Shown: positions 52,789 through 62,629 of the stretch, piece by piece
How the letters are laid out: each line of letters opens with the position of its first letter
Position numbering within the stretch: the first letter of the stretch is position 1
NCBI GenBank assembly: GCA_045133615.1
Contig: JBGUUQ010000021.1
Location: 1 to 64,000, forward strand
DNA from: M3 sp045133615
GTDB lineage: Bacteria > Bacteroidota > Bacteroidia > Bacteroidales > Muribaculaceae
Length of the DNA: 64,000 bases
Reading direction: 5' to 3'
Position numbers and translations under genes: made by a program
The notes under the pieces: model-generated
Told to the model about the DNA's origin: nothing
The model's database searches: none
Seen by the model: the letters and a program-made list of their open reading frames with translations, nothing else

Positions 52789-54756
52789 TTAGTGACTTTT
52801 CTCTGTCTGAATTTCTTTGTCAATTTCCTGATATTTTGAATTTTGACTGACATATTCGGGGATAATATGTTTCATTTCGAGCACCAAATTGTGGGTATTG
52901 CCTGTTTCGGCATATTGGCGCAAGAGGGTGAAATGCTTGACAACATCGTCGAATGAGTAAGTTTGCACTTTGGCAATCATGATTTTGCGGTGATGCGTTG
53001 CATAAGTGCGTTCTTTGTCGTTGAGCAACTCTTCATAGAGTTTTTCTCCCGGACGCAGACCGGTTTCCACAATCTTTATGTCTTCTCCTACACGCAATCC
53101 GGCGAGAGATATCATGCGGCATGCCAAATCGTAGATTTTAATCGGTTTGCCCATGTCGAAAATATATATTTCACCTCCATTGCCCATACATCCGGCTTCA
53201 AGCACGAGCGAGCATGCTTCGGGGATGGTCATGAAGTAGCGGATAATGTCGCGGTGAGTTACCGTCACCGGACCTCCCTCTTCGATTTGTTGGCGGAAGC
53301 GTGGAATTACCGACCCGTTGGAGCCGAGGACATTGCCGAAACGAGTGGTGATGAATTGTGTGCATCGGCCGTCGGTGTTGCGCTGACGGTCGAGGAAAAG
53401 TGATTGTACATAGATTTCGGCAAGGCGTTTCGATGCTCCCATTATGTTGGTGGGATTGACCGCCTTGTCGGTTGAAATCATTACGAATTTTTCTACCTTA
53501 TATTCCAACGAAAGGTCGGCAAGATTTTTTGTGCCGAAAACGTTGTTAAGTATAGCTTCCGACGGGTTACGTTCCATCATTGGCACATGCTTGTAGGCTG
53601 CGGCGTGGAATACATAGCGGGGATGATATTTTTCAAAAGCGCGACGCATGCGTCGTTCATTGGCGATGTCGCCAATGAACAGATGGATTCGTGTATCGGG
53701 AAATTTTTCCTCCATCTCAAGTTGCATGTAGTGCATCGGAGTTTCCGCTTGGTCGACAAGTACGATTTCGCTTGCTCCGAATTGGGCGACTTGACGTACG
53801 ATTTCGCTACCGATGGAACCTGCCGCTCCAGTGATTAGCACCGGTTGTCCCTTTATAAATTTGGATATATTGGGATTTTCATTGTTGATAGGCTCTCGTC
53901 CGAGAAGGTCTTCGATTTTAATGGATTTGACATGCCCCGACAGATTTGGCATATCTTTTACATTGGTGTCAAATTCTTCTACCTGATTGAGCATCAGTAG
54001 CTTGATATGCTCTTTTATAAATATATCGGCAAAATCACCGCGCATCAATTCCAACTGGGTAGAGAGAAATAGTAGTGTGTCGCAGTCGTAATGATGGAAA
54101 ATATCTTTTATTTTCTGCGGATTATATCTTACGATGGGTATTCCGTTGATTGAACGTTCCTCTTTTTTGTCACTAAGGCTGAGCAGAGCCACGGGGTTGA
54201 AACTTCCGTTTACCTCTGTCTTCAATGCGCTGGCAAGAACGAAGGAGTTAATAGCAGAGCCGAGGACAATCACTTGTTTTCGTTTGGATTTGGCACGCGA
54301 CAGAATAGCGTAGATATATTTAATCGCCAAACGCATACACATCATCAGAGAGAACGAAAATACTCCGATAATAAATATATTCCAAATGCTGATGTAGCGC
54401 GTTCCGGTAAGATACGCCACCGAAAGGCTGCTTAATGCCAAAAGCAATGACGAAGTCAACACCTGAAAAGCCAGACGATAGACATCTTCTATCACCGACA
54501 GGCGGATTATGTATTGATAACTTTTGAATATCAGACTCATTAAGACATAAGTCATGACAACAATCAATCCCTTTGCCACGAGAGAATAAGCCAATCCATG
54601 ACCCTCGATTTCATTGGAAAAAACGAAAGTCATAAGACAACATAGCGATACGATGACGGTATCAGCCAATAATACCGCCCATCGAGGCGCAGGGGATGTA
54701 TATAGCATTCTCACGAGTGCCAATTGATGCAATTTTGCAACGAAATCGTGTCGCAT
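52789..54756 (-). CDS. Membrane nucleoside-diphosphate sugar epimerase/dehydratase (WbpM/CapD type)
   Basis: 655 aa. Four N-terminal membrane helices (about 25-155), a Rossmann-like domain (about 165-260), then the SDR domain from about 300 with ITGAAGSIGSEIVRQ (NAD loop) and STDKAVNPTNIMGASKRLAE. The Met-x-x-x-Lys in place of Tyr-x-x-x-Lys is typical of WbpM/FlaA1-like 4,6-dehydratases. It makes modified UDP-GlcNAc-type sugars for capsule or O-antigen. No glycosyltransferase cluster is adjacent. Promoter at 54807-54837. Confidence 0.92.
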   Translation of the reverse strand: MRHDFVAKLHQLALVRMLYTSPAPRWAVLLADTVIVSLCCLMTFVFSNEIEGHGLAYSLVAKGLIVVMTYVLMSLIFKSYQYIIRLSVIEDVYRLAFQVLTSSLLLALSSLSVAYLTGTRYISIWNIFIIGVFSFSLMMCMRLAIKYIYAILSRAKSKRKQVIVLGSAINSFVLASALKTEVNGSFNPVALLSLSDKKEERSINGIPIVRYNPQKIKDIFHHYDCDTLLFLSTQLELMRGDFADIFIKEHIKLLMLNQVEEFDTNVKDMPNLSGHVKSIKIEDLLGREPINNENPNISKFIKGQPVLITGAAGSIGSEIVRQVAQFGASEIVLVDQAETPMHYMQLEMEEKFPDTRIHLFIGDIANERRMRRAFEKYHPRYVFHAAAYKHVPMMERNPSEAILNNVFGTKNLADLSLEYKVEKFVMISTDKAVNPTNIMGASKRLAEIYVQSLFLDRQRNTDGRCTQFITTRFGNVLGSNGSVIPRFRQQIEEGGPVTVTHRDIIRYFMTIPEACSLVLEAGCMGNGGEIYIFDMGKPIKIYDLACRMISLAGLRVGEDIKIVETGLRPGEKLYEELLNDKERTYATHHRKIMIAKVQTYSFDDVVKHFTLLRQYAETGNTHNLVLEMKHIIPEYVSQNSKYQEIDKEIQTEKSH

Positions 54757-55067
54757 AAAAGAAAATATAGGTTATAATAAAGTTAAGTTCTACAATATGG
54801 ATATCGCAAATGTAGCGATTATTTTTAATAAAGCCAACATATTTTAGATATTCGTTAAACAATCGGCTCGTTAATGTGTTGAATAATAGAAGGCAAAAGG
54901 GATATAAGATTGTACTAAATGTATATGATTACAAATTTTTACACATAAGTAATATACTTAATAGAATTAAAATAAGTAACTTTACGCGATTTTATTAAAT
55001 TCGGTTGAGTGTGTCTCGATTGAATTTGTTGCATTGAGAAAAGAAAAAACGAATAATAATAAAAGGT
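54757..55067. other. Divergent promoter region of capD-like gene and DUF4493 locus
   Basis: AT-rich 311-base gap. The leftward promoter is clear (separate entry). Rightward, TAACTTTA (54977-54984) is a one-mismatch -7 element 84 bases before the first DUF4493 gene, leaving an 80-nt leader. No gene or stable hairpin was seen. Confidence 0.55.
54807..54837 (-). promoter_or_regulatory. Promoter of capD-like gene
   Basis: TTG (54837-54835), 20 bases, TACATTTG (54814-54807) on the minus strand; about 50 bases before the ATG. Confidence 0.7.
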
Positions 55068-57596
55068 ATGAAAAAAACATTTCTCGGCTTTTCGTTGGTT
55101 GTGTCGATGCTGATTATGTCAGGTTGTTCGTCCGACGAAAATCCAATGAATTCGGGTTCGGGGCGTATTAATCCCGAAGTCGGACTCGATTCGGAAGTCT
55201 ATAGCGCGGAAAATCCGCAAGGACGCTCGACTTCATCGGTTCCTACTGTTTCAGACTTGAAATTGGCGTTGACATCGACCAACGGTTCTTACAAGAAAAC
55301 ATGGAGTTCGGTCGACTTGTTCCCGTCAGATGAAGCGTTTAAAGTCGGTGATTATACGATGGAGGCGTATTATGGAAGTATCGATGATGAGGGTTTCGAG
55401 AAACCGTATTATTATGGAAGTCAGGCGTTGACTGTCTATGAGGATCGCACGACTGACGTGAATATTGTGGCAAAACTTGCCAATACGATGGTTTCTATCG
55501 AATATACTGATGCGTTTAAAAACTATTTTACGTCATACAGCGCTGAACTTCACTCCACCGGGGGCAACTATGTGACTTATGCGTCGGATGAAATTCGTCC
55601 GGCATATTTGCGTCCCGGGACTGTGACATTGGCATTGTCGGTAACAAAACCTAACGGAACGAGTGCAACGCTCCAACCGTCATCAATTAATGCGCAGGCT
55701 CAGCACCATTATCGAATCACACTTGATGTCAATGGCGGTGAGGTGGGTAACGGAGTGCTTGTGATTTCGTTTGATGAAACGTTGCAAACAGAGACAATCA
55801 ATATCGACCTGAGCGATGAATTGATGAATGCTCCCGCTCCGGAGGTTACAGCGGAAGGCTTTACTCCCGGCTCATCATTATCGCTTTTCGAAGGTTCGAC
55901 ACCCGATGAGCAAGTGCGGTTTATCCTTAACGCTCGAGGAGGATTGAGCTCGGTGACACTCACCACTCAGTCTCAATCTCTAATCGAACAAGGTTGGCCA
56001 GCCGAAGTGGATTTGATGCAAGCGACAGAGATGCAGAAATCTCGATTTGCCAGCCTCGGATTGAATGTCTCCGGATTATGGAAAAATCCCGACCAGATGG
56101 CTATTGTGGATTTTACGGATGTGATTTCCAACATCAAATATGTTGATGGTAGCGCAACTTCCACGTTCACTATCGTTGTGAAGGATAAAATGACAAAAGT
56201 GAATGAGCCTGTCACTCTGTCTATTACCACAAAACCGATTGAATTGTCGATTATCAGTATATCGGAGGCGGTAGTCGGAGCGGAGGATGCCGAAATGGTG
56301 ATAGCTTATAATGGCGATGATTTTGAGAATAAGGTCACAATTGAAACCCGCAACACGTATGGCGTGTGGGAGTCGGCACAGATACTTTCGGTATCGTCTG
56401 AAACCAACTATACTGTAAAAATAACCGTTCCGGCAGGAAATACCGATATTCCGGTACGTGTACTTTACAATGGAGATGTAAAAGCTGAGGGCACGATTGT
56501 GCGCGGAATGCCTGAATATACTACAGCTGTAGATGCATTCTCCGGTAAAGTCATTGTGAAACTTACGGCAGCCGATGCATCGCAACTTTCGGCAATCGCA
56601 ACTAATTGCTCGGTATATCTCGATGATACCAAAGTCACTGTTTCGTCTCGCGATACGGAATCGGGTATTTTGGTAGTAGAAGGATTGTCTCCGGCAACAA
56701 GTTATACTCTAAAGACCACAGTACTTTCAACTGCCGGCGACGACGATTATTCCGAGCCGGTTTCATTTACCACTGAGTCTCAGCTCGCGGTGCCTAACGG
56801 AAATTTCGAGGAAATAGAGACGCAAATCAATAATATGACGATTAATTGCGGTGGTATCTATTATGAAACGAAATTGAGTATTAATCCGTATCAGAATGAG
56901 CAGACATTTAATGTATCTCGCCCGACAGGATGGGCTACGGTCAACGACAAGACATTCTGCACATCGGCGTCCAATCAAAATACATGGTATATGCAGCCGT
57001 CGTCGATGATTGTTTCCGATGCTATTCAGAACGGCAATTACGCTATGAAACTTGTCAATGTGGCGTGGGATACGAATGGCGTGTCTATTGCCAAATATAA
57101 CTTTACATGGGGTAAAACCGAGAGCAATTGGGGCGCAAGCCAGAATAAACCGTCGTCGATTTCATATCGTGCAGCCGGTAAATTGTTCCTTGGAACATAT
57201 TCGTTTGAGTCTGCTTCAAATACGGAGACTTATAACGAAGGTGTGGCATTTGCTTCCCGTCCGTCGGCTCTCAACGGGTTCTATAAGTATTCGGCATCCT
57301 CATCTTCGTCCGATAACGGTATTGTCAAGGTGGAAGTGCTCAGCAGTTCGGATGCGGTCATCGCGCAAGGTAGTGTCGCATTGAGTGCCAATGGTGATTA
57401 TACAGCGTTTACCGTGCCGTTGACATATAATCAGTTCGGTGTCAAGGCCGCAAAACTGAAGATAATGTTTGCATCATCGGCTTCTGCCGGTACGATTGCT
57501 GAAGAAACCGCTGCAATTGTTACCACCGACGACCTTGTGACGGCCTCATCGCTTGGTAATGCACTTTGGGTGGATAATCTTACATTCTCATATTAA
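55068..57596 (+). CDS. DUF4493-PCMD lipoprotein (first of locus)
   Basis: 842 aa. Lipobox LIMSGC (Cys20) then CSSDENP. Residues about 45-245 are a DUF4493 domain (fimbrillin-like beta sandwich). A second module of about 130 residues (265-395) recurs in the next two proteins. Then come two Ig/FN3-like modules (about 395-570, ending VSFTTES). The C-terminal about 270 residues match PCMD, the putative carbohydrate metabolism domain (AGKLFLGTYSFES, VAFASRPSALNGFYKY). A large surface-exposed lipoprotein is expected; function unknown. First gene of a co-directional run, 17 bases before the next. Confidence 0.82.
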   Translation: MKKTFLGFSLVVSMLIMSGCSSDENPMNSGSGRINPEVGLDSEVYSAENPQGRSTSSVPTVSDLKLALTSTNGSYKKTWSSVDLFPSDEAFKVGDYTMEAYYGSIDDEGFEKPYYYGSQALTVYEDRTTDVNIVAKLANTMVSIEYTDAFKNYFTSYSAELHSTGGNYVTYASDEIRPAYLRPGTVTLALSVTKPNGTSATLQPSSINAQAQHHYRITLDVNGGEVGNGVLVISFDETLQTETINIDLSDELMNAPAPEVTAEGFTPGSSLSLFEGSTPDEQVRFILNARGGLSSVTLTTQSQSLIEQGWPAEVDLMQATEMQKSRFASLGLNVSGLWKNPDQMAIVDFTDVISNIKYVDGSATSTFTIVVKDKMTKVNEPVTLSITTKPIELSIISISEAVVGAEDAEMVIAYNGDDFENKVTIETRNTYGVWESAQILSVSSETNYTVKITVPAGNTDIPVRVLYNGDVKAEGTIVRGMPEYTTAVDAFSGKVIVKLTAADASQLSAIATNCSVYLDDTKVTVSSRDTESGILVVEGLSPATSYTLKTTVLSTAGDDDYSEPVSFTTESQLAVPNGNFEEIETQINNMTINCGGIYYETKLSINPYQNEQTFNVSRPTGWATVNDKTFCTSASNQNTWYMQPSSMIVSDAIQNGNYAMKLVNVAWDTNGVSIAKYNFTWGKTESNWGASQNKPSSISYRAAGKLFLGTYSFESASNTETYNEGVAFASRPSALNGFYKYSASSSSSDNGIVKVEVLSSSDAVIAQGSVALSANGDYTAFTVPLTYNQFGVKAAKLKIMFASSASAGTIAEETAAIVTTDDLVTASSLGNALWVDNLTFSY

Positions 57597-57613
57597 AAAT
57601 CGAAAAATCTGTT

Positions 57614-58903
57614 ATGAAAAAAATATATAGTCTTCTCATGATGCTTGCCGTGATGGCCGCATTCAGTTCTTGCTCCAAGGACAATTGGGATTTTGGTGCT
57701 GAAGATACGGCTTACGGCGAGGTATCACTATCATCGATGTCGGTTGACGTTACAAACGCCGAAGAGGTAATCTCTCGTTCGTCGGTCGATTTGTCGGGCT
57801 TTATTGTGAAAATCTACGATTCGACGGATAATTCGTTGGTCAACCAATGGACATATTCGGCTATGCCGGAAGTGTTCACTCTCCCCGTGGGAGAATATTA
57901 CGTGACTGTGATTTCTCACAATCAAGAATCTGCTGCATGGGATAATCCCTATTTCGAGGGTTCCAAATCGTTTTCGATACAAAATGCCCGTATTACGGAA
58001 ATCGGTGAAGTGGTTTGTAAGCTTGCCAATGTGAAAGTCTCAATTCGCTATTCCGATGCACTACGTAAGGTGATGGGCGATGATGTGGTGGTGACTGTGC
58101 TTATGAATGACGGTGGCTCGCTTACGTTTACACCATCAGAGACTCGTTCGGGCTACTTTAAATATATTGCCGACAGCCATACTCTTATCGCAACATTTAA
58201 CGGAACTGTTGACGGCAATAAGGAAACTCTCAGAAAGGAATATACGGATATTGCAGCCGGTCAGCATCGTATCATAACATTTAAATTGAAGACTGGTGAC
58301 GGTACAATTCCCGATGAAACCGGTAATATAAATGTAGGCGATGGCATTTCGGTCGACGCGAGCGTGACTACCATCGATATGACTACCGATATTATAGTAG
58401 ATGAAGATGTAATCGATGGCGATCGTCCGTCGGAAGGAGGTGATGAAACGGAAGATCCAGAGGACCCTGAAGATCCGACTGACCCTGAAAATCCAGAAGA
58501 ACCGGTTGAAACAATCACGATAGTGAGTGAAACTCTTGATTTTGATAATCCCAATGTGGCAACCGAAGATATGCAGGCGATTGTCAATATCCACTCCGAT
58601 AAAGGTATTGCCAACTTCCAAGTGGATATTATCTCGGATCAACTCACTCCGGAGGTCCTCGAAAGTGTGAATTTGGCAGCGTCATTCGACCTTGCTTATC
58701 CCGGTAATCTCGAATCTGCACTCAAGAATGATTTGAAATTCCCGGTAGGAGATGAGGTGATTGGAGCCAATGATCTTGAATTTAATATCACCGACTTCAT
58801 TCCGTTGTTGATGATTTATCAAGGTACTCACCAGTTTAAACTCACAATAACCGATGCATCCGGTTCGGTTCTTTCTAAAACACTTACCTTCTTAGTTCAA
58901 TAA
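57614..58903 (+). CDS. DUF4493 lipoprotein without PCMD
   Basis: 429 aa. Lipobox AAFSSC (about Cys20), DUF4493 domain (about 30-220), then a Pro/Asp/Glu-rich linker (EDPEDPEDPTDPENPEEP, about 280-297). It ends in a 125-residue module resembling the second module of its two neighbours. It lacks the FN3 and PCMD regions. The linker suggests a flexible surface stalk. Ends 4 bases before the next DUF4493 gene. Confidence 0.8.
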   Translation: MKKIYSLLMMLAVMAAFSSCSKDNWDFGAEDTAYGEVSLSSMSVDVTNAEEVISRSSVDLSGFIVKIYDSTDNSLVNQWTYSAMPEVFTLPVGEYYVTVISHNQESAAWDNPYFEGSKSFSIQNARITEIGEVVCKLANVKVSIRYSDALRKVMGDDVVVTVLMNDGGSLTFTPSETRSGYFKYIADSHTLIATFNGTVDGNKETLRKEYTDIAAGQHRIITFKLKTGDGTIPDETGNINVGDGISVDASVTTIDMTTDIIVDEDVIDGDRPSEGGDETEDPEDPEDPTDPENPEEPVETITIVSETLDFDNPNVATEDMQAIVNIHSDKGIANFQVDIISDQLTPEVLESVNLAASFDLAYPGNLESALKNDLKFPVGDEVIGANDLEFNITDFIPLLMIYQGTHQFKLTITDASGSVLSKTLTFLVQ

Positions 58904-58907
58904 AAAG

Positions 58908-61043
58908 ATGAAAAAGGTATTATTATTTTTCGCAGTTTCATTTGCCGTTCTTTCGCTTGCATCATGCAGCGATGACGATGCAAACAATATGAACGGAGAA
59001 GGACGAGTATCACTTCGTACTACCGTCAACTCCGATGTTAAGGTTATATCGCGTGCTGCATCCGAACAGGACCTTGCCGATGCGTGCAACGTCTGGATTT
59101 CAAGTGAAAAGGGATTGGTGCGCAAATATGAAGGATTAAGCAACGTTCCGGCTGAGATATGGCTTGTCAGTGGCAATTATGTCGCTGAGGCTTGGACCGG
59201 CGATAGTGTGGCCGCATCTTTCGACAGTAAGTATTTTAAAGGGTATCAACCGTTTACCGTTACAGCCGGCGGTTCTGTTACCGTAAATTTGGTGTGCAAG
59301 ATTGCCAATGTGGTAGCTTCGGTAAGCTATGATGAAAGTGTCGATGAAGTGTTGAGTGACTATAATATGACAGTGGCTCATACGAAAGGTTCTTTGACTT
59401 TCGAGGGGCGTGATAGCCGTCGCGGTTATTTTATGATGCCTAACGGGGTAACATCTTTGACATGGACTCTTTCTGGAACGAAAAAGGACGGTACTGAATA
59501 TTCCCGCACCGGAACTATCGATAATGTGAAGTCGGCTACTGAATATAAGTTGACAGTTTCTCATTCCGGCACTGATAGCGAGGTCGGCGGCGGTATCATA
59601 GATGTCGTGGTCGATGAAACGGAAATAGAAGTGGAAGATGAGGTTGTCATCACTGCTGCACCGGCAGTTCAAGGTGTGAATTTCGACATCGCATCTACAC
59701 TGTATTGTGAAGTGGGTAAAGTCGGTCGTCGCTCGGTATATGTATCGGCAGCAACATCGCTCAAATCTGTTGTTGTGACAGCCGACAAGGCTTCCGAACT
59801 CGGTCTTCCTACGGCAGGATTCGATTTCATGACGATGGAAGATGTGGCTCGTGAAGAACTTGAAGCGATGGGCATCAATGCAAAATATGAGTATGATCCG
59901 GAAAATGATTTGTCGAATATGAAAATTAATTTCGAGGAGTCGTTTACCAATGCCCTTGTAGAAGGCGATTATGTATTTACGTTTACGGCTACGGATGACT
60001 TCGGCAAGTCGCGCACTGTATCGTTGACCTTGTCTGTATCCAACGCATCGGTTGTCGCTGATGATGTGGTGACGTCGGATGTGTGGGCAACAAGTGCCAC
60101 TATTACCGGTACGATATTGAAAGATGATGCTACAAATCTTGGATTCAACTATCGAGAGCAGGGTACATCTGAATGGCTGTCGGCACCGGTGACGACTCGT
60201 TCAATCGATTATTCGGTCGTGCTTACCGGCTTGAAGCCGGGCACTACATATGAGTATGTGGCTACAAGTACCGATTTCGTATCGTCGGTAATAAAGACTT
60301 TCACTACCGAATCTGCCGCCCAAATGCCAAACAGTGGCTTTGAGGATTGGGATACTTCATCGAAGGCATATCTGATTTATGCTTCGGGTGGCGAGATGTT
60401 CTGGGATAGCGGTAATCATGGTTCTTCGACTATGAATAAGAATGTCACTACACCTGAAAGTTCGATTAAGAATAGCGGAAATTATTCGGCTAAACTTCAG
60501 TCCCAATTCGTCGGAATAGGCTCATTGGGTAAGTTTGCAGCCGGAAATATTTTTGTCGGAGATTATCTGGATACAAGCGGAACGGACGGTATACTTGGAT
60601 TCGGACGTCCGTTTGCATCACGTCCGTCGGCATTGAAGGGATATGTGAAGTACACTCCCGGACAAGTTGAATACACAAATTCCGACTTACCCGATATGAC
60701 GACCTCAAGTATGGACGTGGGAGCTATTTATATTGCTATCATGGACAATACCACTGAGTCGTATAATGGTACATATTGGCCGTTTGTGATTCAAACCAAG
60801 TCATCGAGCCGTCGACTGTTTGATAAAGATGATGCCCGTGTAATCGGTTATGGTGAGCTGATTCTCACCGAGGCTACCGAAGGTGACGGTCTGATTGAAT
60901 TCAATATTCCTATCGAATACAATCGTATCGATGTATCGGCTTCGAATATCCTTGTCGTATGCTCTTCGAGCTACTATGGCGATTACTTCGTGGGCGGTAG
61001 CAGCGTGATGTATATCGATGATTTTGAACTTGTGTATGAATAA
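58908..61043 (+). CDS. DUF4493-FN3-PCMD lipoprotein
   Basis: 711 aa. Lipobox LASC (Cys20) followed by SDDDANN. DUF4493 (about 25-230), the shared second module (about 245-380), one FN3-like module (about 385-465, GLKPGTTYEYVATSTDF) and PCMD (about 468-711). PCMD landmarks are MFWDSGNHGSST, VGIGSLGKFAAGNIF and FASRPSALKGYVKY. The last 8 bases overlap the start of the first barrel gene. Role unknown; the domain set suggests a cell-surface glycan or matrix protein. Confidence 0.83.
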   Translation: MKKVLLFFAVSFAVLSLASCSDDDANNMNGEGRVSLRTTVNSDVKVISRAASEQDLADACNVWISSEKGLVRKYEGLSNVPAEIWLVSGNYVAEAWTGDSVAASFDSKYFKGYQPFTVTAGGSVTVNLVCKIANVVASVSYDESVDEVLSDYNMTVAHTKGSLTFEGRDSRRGYFMMPNGVTSLTWTLSGTKKDGTEYSRTGTIDNVKSATEYKLTVSHSGTDSEVGGGIIDVVVDETEIEVEDEVVITAAPAVQGVNFDIASTLYCEVGKVGRRSVYVSAATSLKSVVVTADKASELGLPTAGFDFMTMEDVAREELEAMGINAKYEYDPENDLSNMKINFEESFTNALVEGDYVFTFTATDDFGKSRTVSLTLSVSNASVVADDVVTSDVWATSATITGTILKDDATNLGFNYREQGTSEWLSAPVTTRSIDYSVVLTGLKPGTTYEYVATSTDFVSSVIKTFTTESAAQMPNSGFEDWDTSSKAYLIYASGGEMFWDSGNHGSSTMNKNVTTPESSIKNSGNYSAKLQSQFVGIGSLGKFAAGNIFVGDYLDTSGTDGILGFGRPFASRPSALKGYVKYTPGQVEYTNSDLPDMTTSSMDVGAIYIAIMDNTTESYNGTYWPFVIQTKSSSRRLFDKDDARVIGYGELILTEATEGDGLIEFNIPIEYNRIDVSASNILVVCSSSYYGDYFVGGSSVMYIDDFELVYE

Positions 61044-61773
61044 AATAATCAACGTTGTTTTTATTACGATATTCTTGCTCATGGGCGTTGAAACGGCTCA
61101 TGGGCAAGAGCCGTTTAAACGGGGGCTGGAGTTGACCTCGTTTGTGCCGAAAGGACAATGGGTCACCGGAGTCAGCGTGAGCTATTCGCAGTCGACGATG
61201 GATAAGTACCAGTTTTTTATCGTAGAGGATCTTTCGGGCGACACCTATTCGTTCAAAGTGAGTCCGATGGTATGCTATATATTCAAGGACAATATGGGCG
61301 TGGGTGGCCGATTGGCTTATTCTCGTTCGCTATGTAAAATGAATGGTACGGTGGTAATAGACTCGGAGACCGATTATGATTTGGACAATCTTTATAGTCT
61401 GTCGCACAATTATTCGGCAATGGCGATATTTCGTAACTACATAAGTCTTGGCGATAACAAGCGCTTCGGAATATTCAACGAACTGCAGTTGCAGGTCGGT
61501 GGAGGACAATCGAAATTGGCCAACGGAAGCGGTGATGAATTGACCGGTACTTATGAGCGTAATTTCAGCCTTGATGTCGGATTGGCTCCCGGAATGATAG
61601 TGTTTCTAAACAATTATTCGGCACTTGAAGTCAATGTGGGGGTGTTGGGATTCAGCTATACCAACACACGTTCGGTGACCGACCAGATTTATGTGGCGCA
61701 TCGCGACAGCCGTTCGGCAAACTTTAAAATTAATCTGTTTTCCATCTCTTTCGGAGTGGCATTTTATTTATAG
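61036..61773 (+). CDS. Outer-membrane barrel, first paralogue
   Basis: 245 aa from ATG 61036 (MNKIINVVFITIFLLMG), a signal peptide ending AHGQ. This start overlaps the upstream stop by 8 bases; a start 6 codons earlier would lack a good signal. Alternating amphipathic strands and Phe/Leu-rich C-terminus (GVAFYL) mark a beta-barrel. The block YISLGDNKRFGIFNEL is shared with the next protein, so the two are duplicates. Possibly the outer-membrane channel or anchor for the DUF4493 proteins; that role is inferred from position. Confidence 0.8.
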   Translation: MNKIINVVFITIFLLMGVETAHGQEPFKRGLELTSFVPKGQWVTGVSVSYSQSTMDKYQFFIVEDLSGDTYSFKVSPMVCYIFKDNMGVGGRLAYSRSLCKMNGTVVIDSETDYDLDNLYSLSHNYSAMAIFRNYISLGDNKRFGIFNELQLQVGGGQSKLANGSGDELTGTYERNFSLDVGLAPGMIVFLNNYSALEVNVGVLGFSYTNTRSVTDQIYVAHRDSRSANFKINLFSISFGVAFYL

Positions 61774-61779
61774 GAGCGT

Positions 61780-62622
61780 ATGAGACGTATATTTCTATCC
61801 TTTATGATGACGTTGCTGCTTCCGATTGCGGTGAGAGCTGCCGAAGCGCTGCCGACAGATTCCGTGGCGTCGAAATCTGCATTGCTGAAAGATGAATTGG
61901 TGATAGTCGGAAACGACACGGTGAGCATGATTATTCCGGAGAAAAATTATGGCCGGTTTGACCGCGGACTATATAATTATCTGTTTATCCCGAAAGGGGA
62001 ATGGGCATTCGGGTTGACGGCATCTTACGGTGAGTTTAATTCCGACGATGTGCAGATATTATCGGCTATCAAGGATTTCGATTTTAACGGCAAGATTTAT
62101 TCTATTAAGCCGTCGGTGGCATATTTTGTACGTAATAACCAATCAATCGGTATGAAACTCAGCTATTCTCGTGGAATGGCTGACTTGGCGAATCTGTCGG
62201 TCGACTTCGACGAGGATTTGGAATTTGATATTAAAGATGTGAGTTATTACACCCAAAGTTATTCCGCGTCGGTGTTTTATCGCAATTACATCGGTTTGGG
62301 TACGATGAAGCGATTCGGAATATTCAATGAAGTGGATTTGTCGTTTGGAAGCGGCTCGGCTCGGTTCAAACGTTATTATAACGAAGAACTTAGGGATACA
62401 CGCACCATAACCACTGAGGCACGTCTTAGTTTCAGCCCCGGTGTGACGGTGTTTATTATGGACAATGTGAGTTTTAATGTGTCGTTTGGCGTGTTCGGTC
62501 TTTATCTCAAAAATGAGAAACAGAAAACCAACGAAGTGGAAGAAGGCTCTCGTCTGTCGAGTGGTGCCAATTTTAAGTTTAATGTGTTCAATATTAATTT
62601 CGGCTTAGGTGTTCATATATAA
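61780..62622 (+). CDS. Outer-membrane barrel, second paralogue
   Basis: 280 aa, signal peptide ending VRAAE. An extra N-terminal stretch of about 35 residues precedes the barrel. Shares FIPKGEWAFG, a GIY-like strand, and YIGLGTMKRFGIFNEV with the first paralogue. Starts 6 bases after it; ends 8 bases before the next gene. Function unknown. Confidence 0.8.
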   Translation: MRRIFLSFMMTLLLPIAVRAAEALPTDSVASKSALLKDELVIVGNDTVSMIIPEKNYGRFDRGLYNYLFIPKGEWAFGLTASYGEFNSDDVQILSAIKDFDFNGKIYSIKPSVAYFVRNNQSIGMKLSYSRGMADLANLSVDFDEDLEFDIKDVSYYTQSYSASVFYRNYIGLGTMKRFGIFNEVDLSFGSGSARFKRYYNEELRDTRTITTEARLSFSPGVTVFIMDNVSFNVSFGVFGLYLKNEKQKTNEVEEGSRLSSGANFKFNVFNINFGLGVHI

Positions 62623-62629
62623 TTATAGT

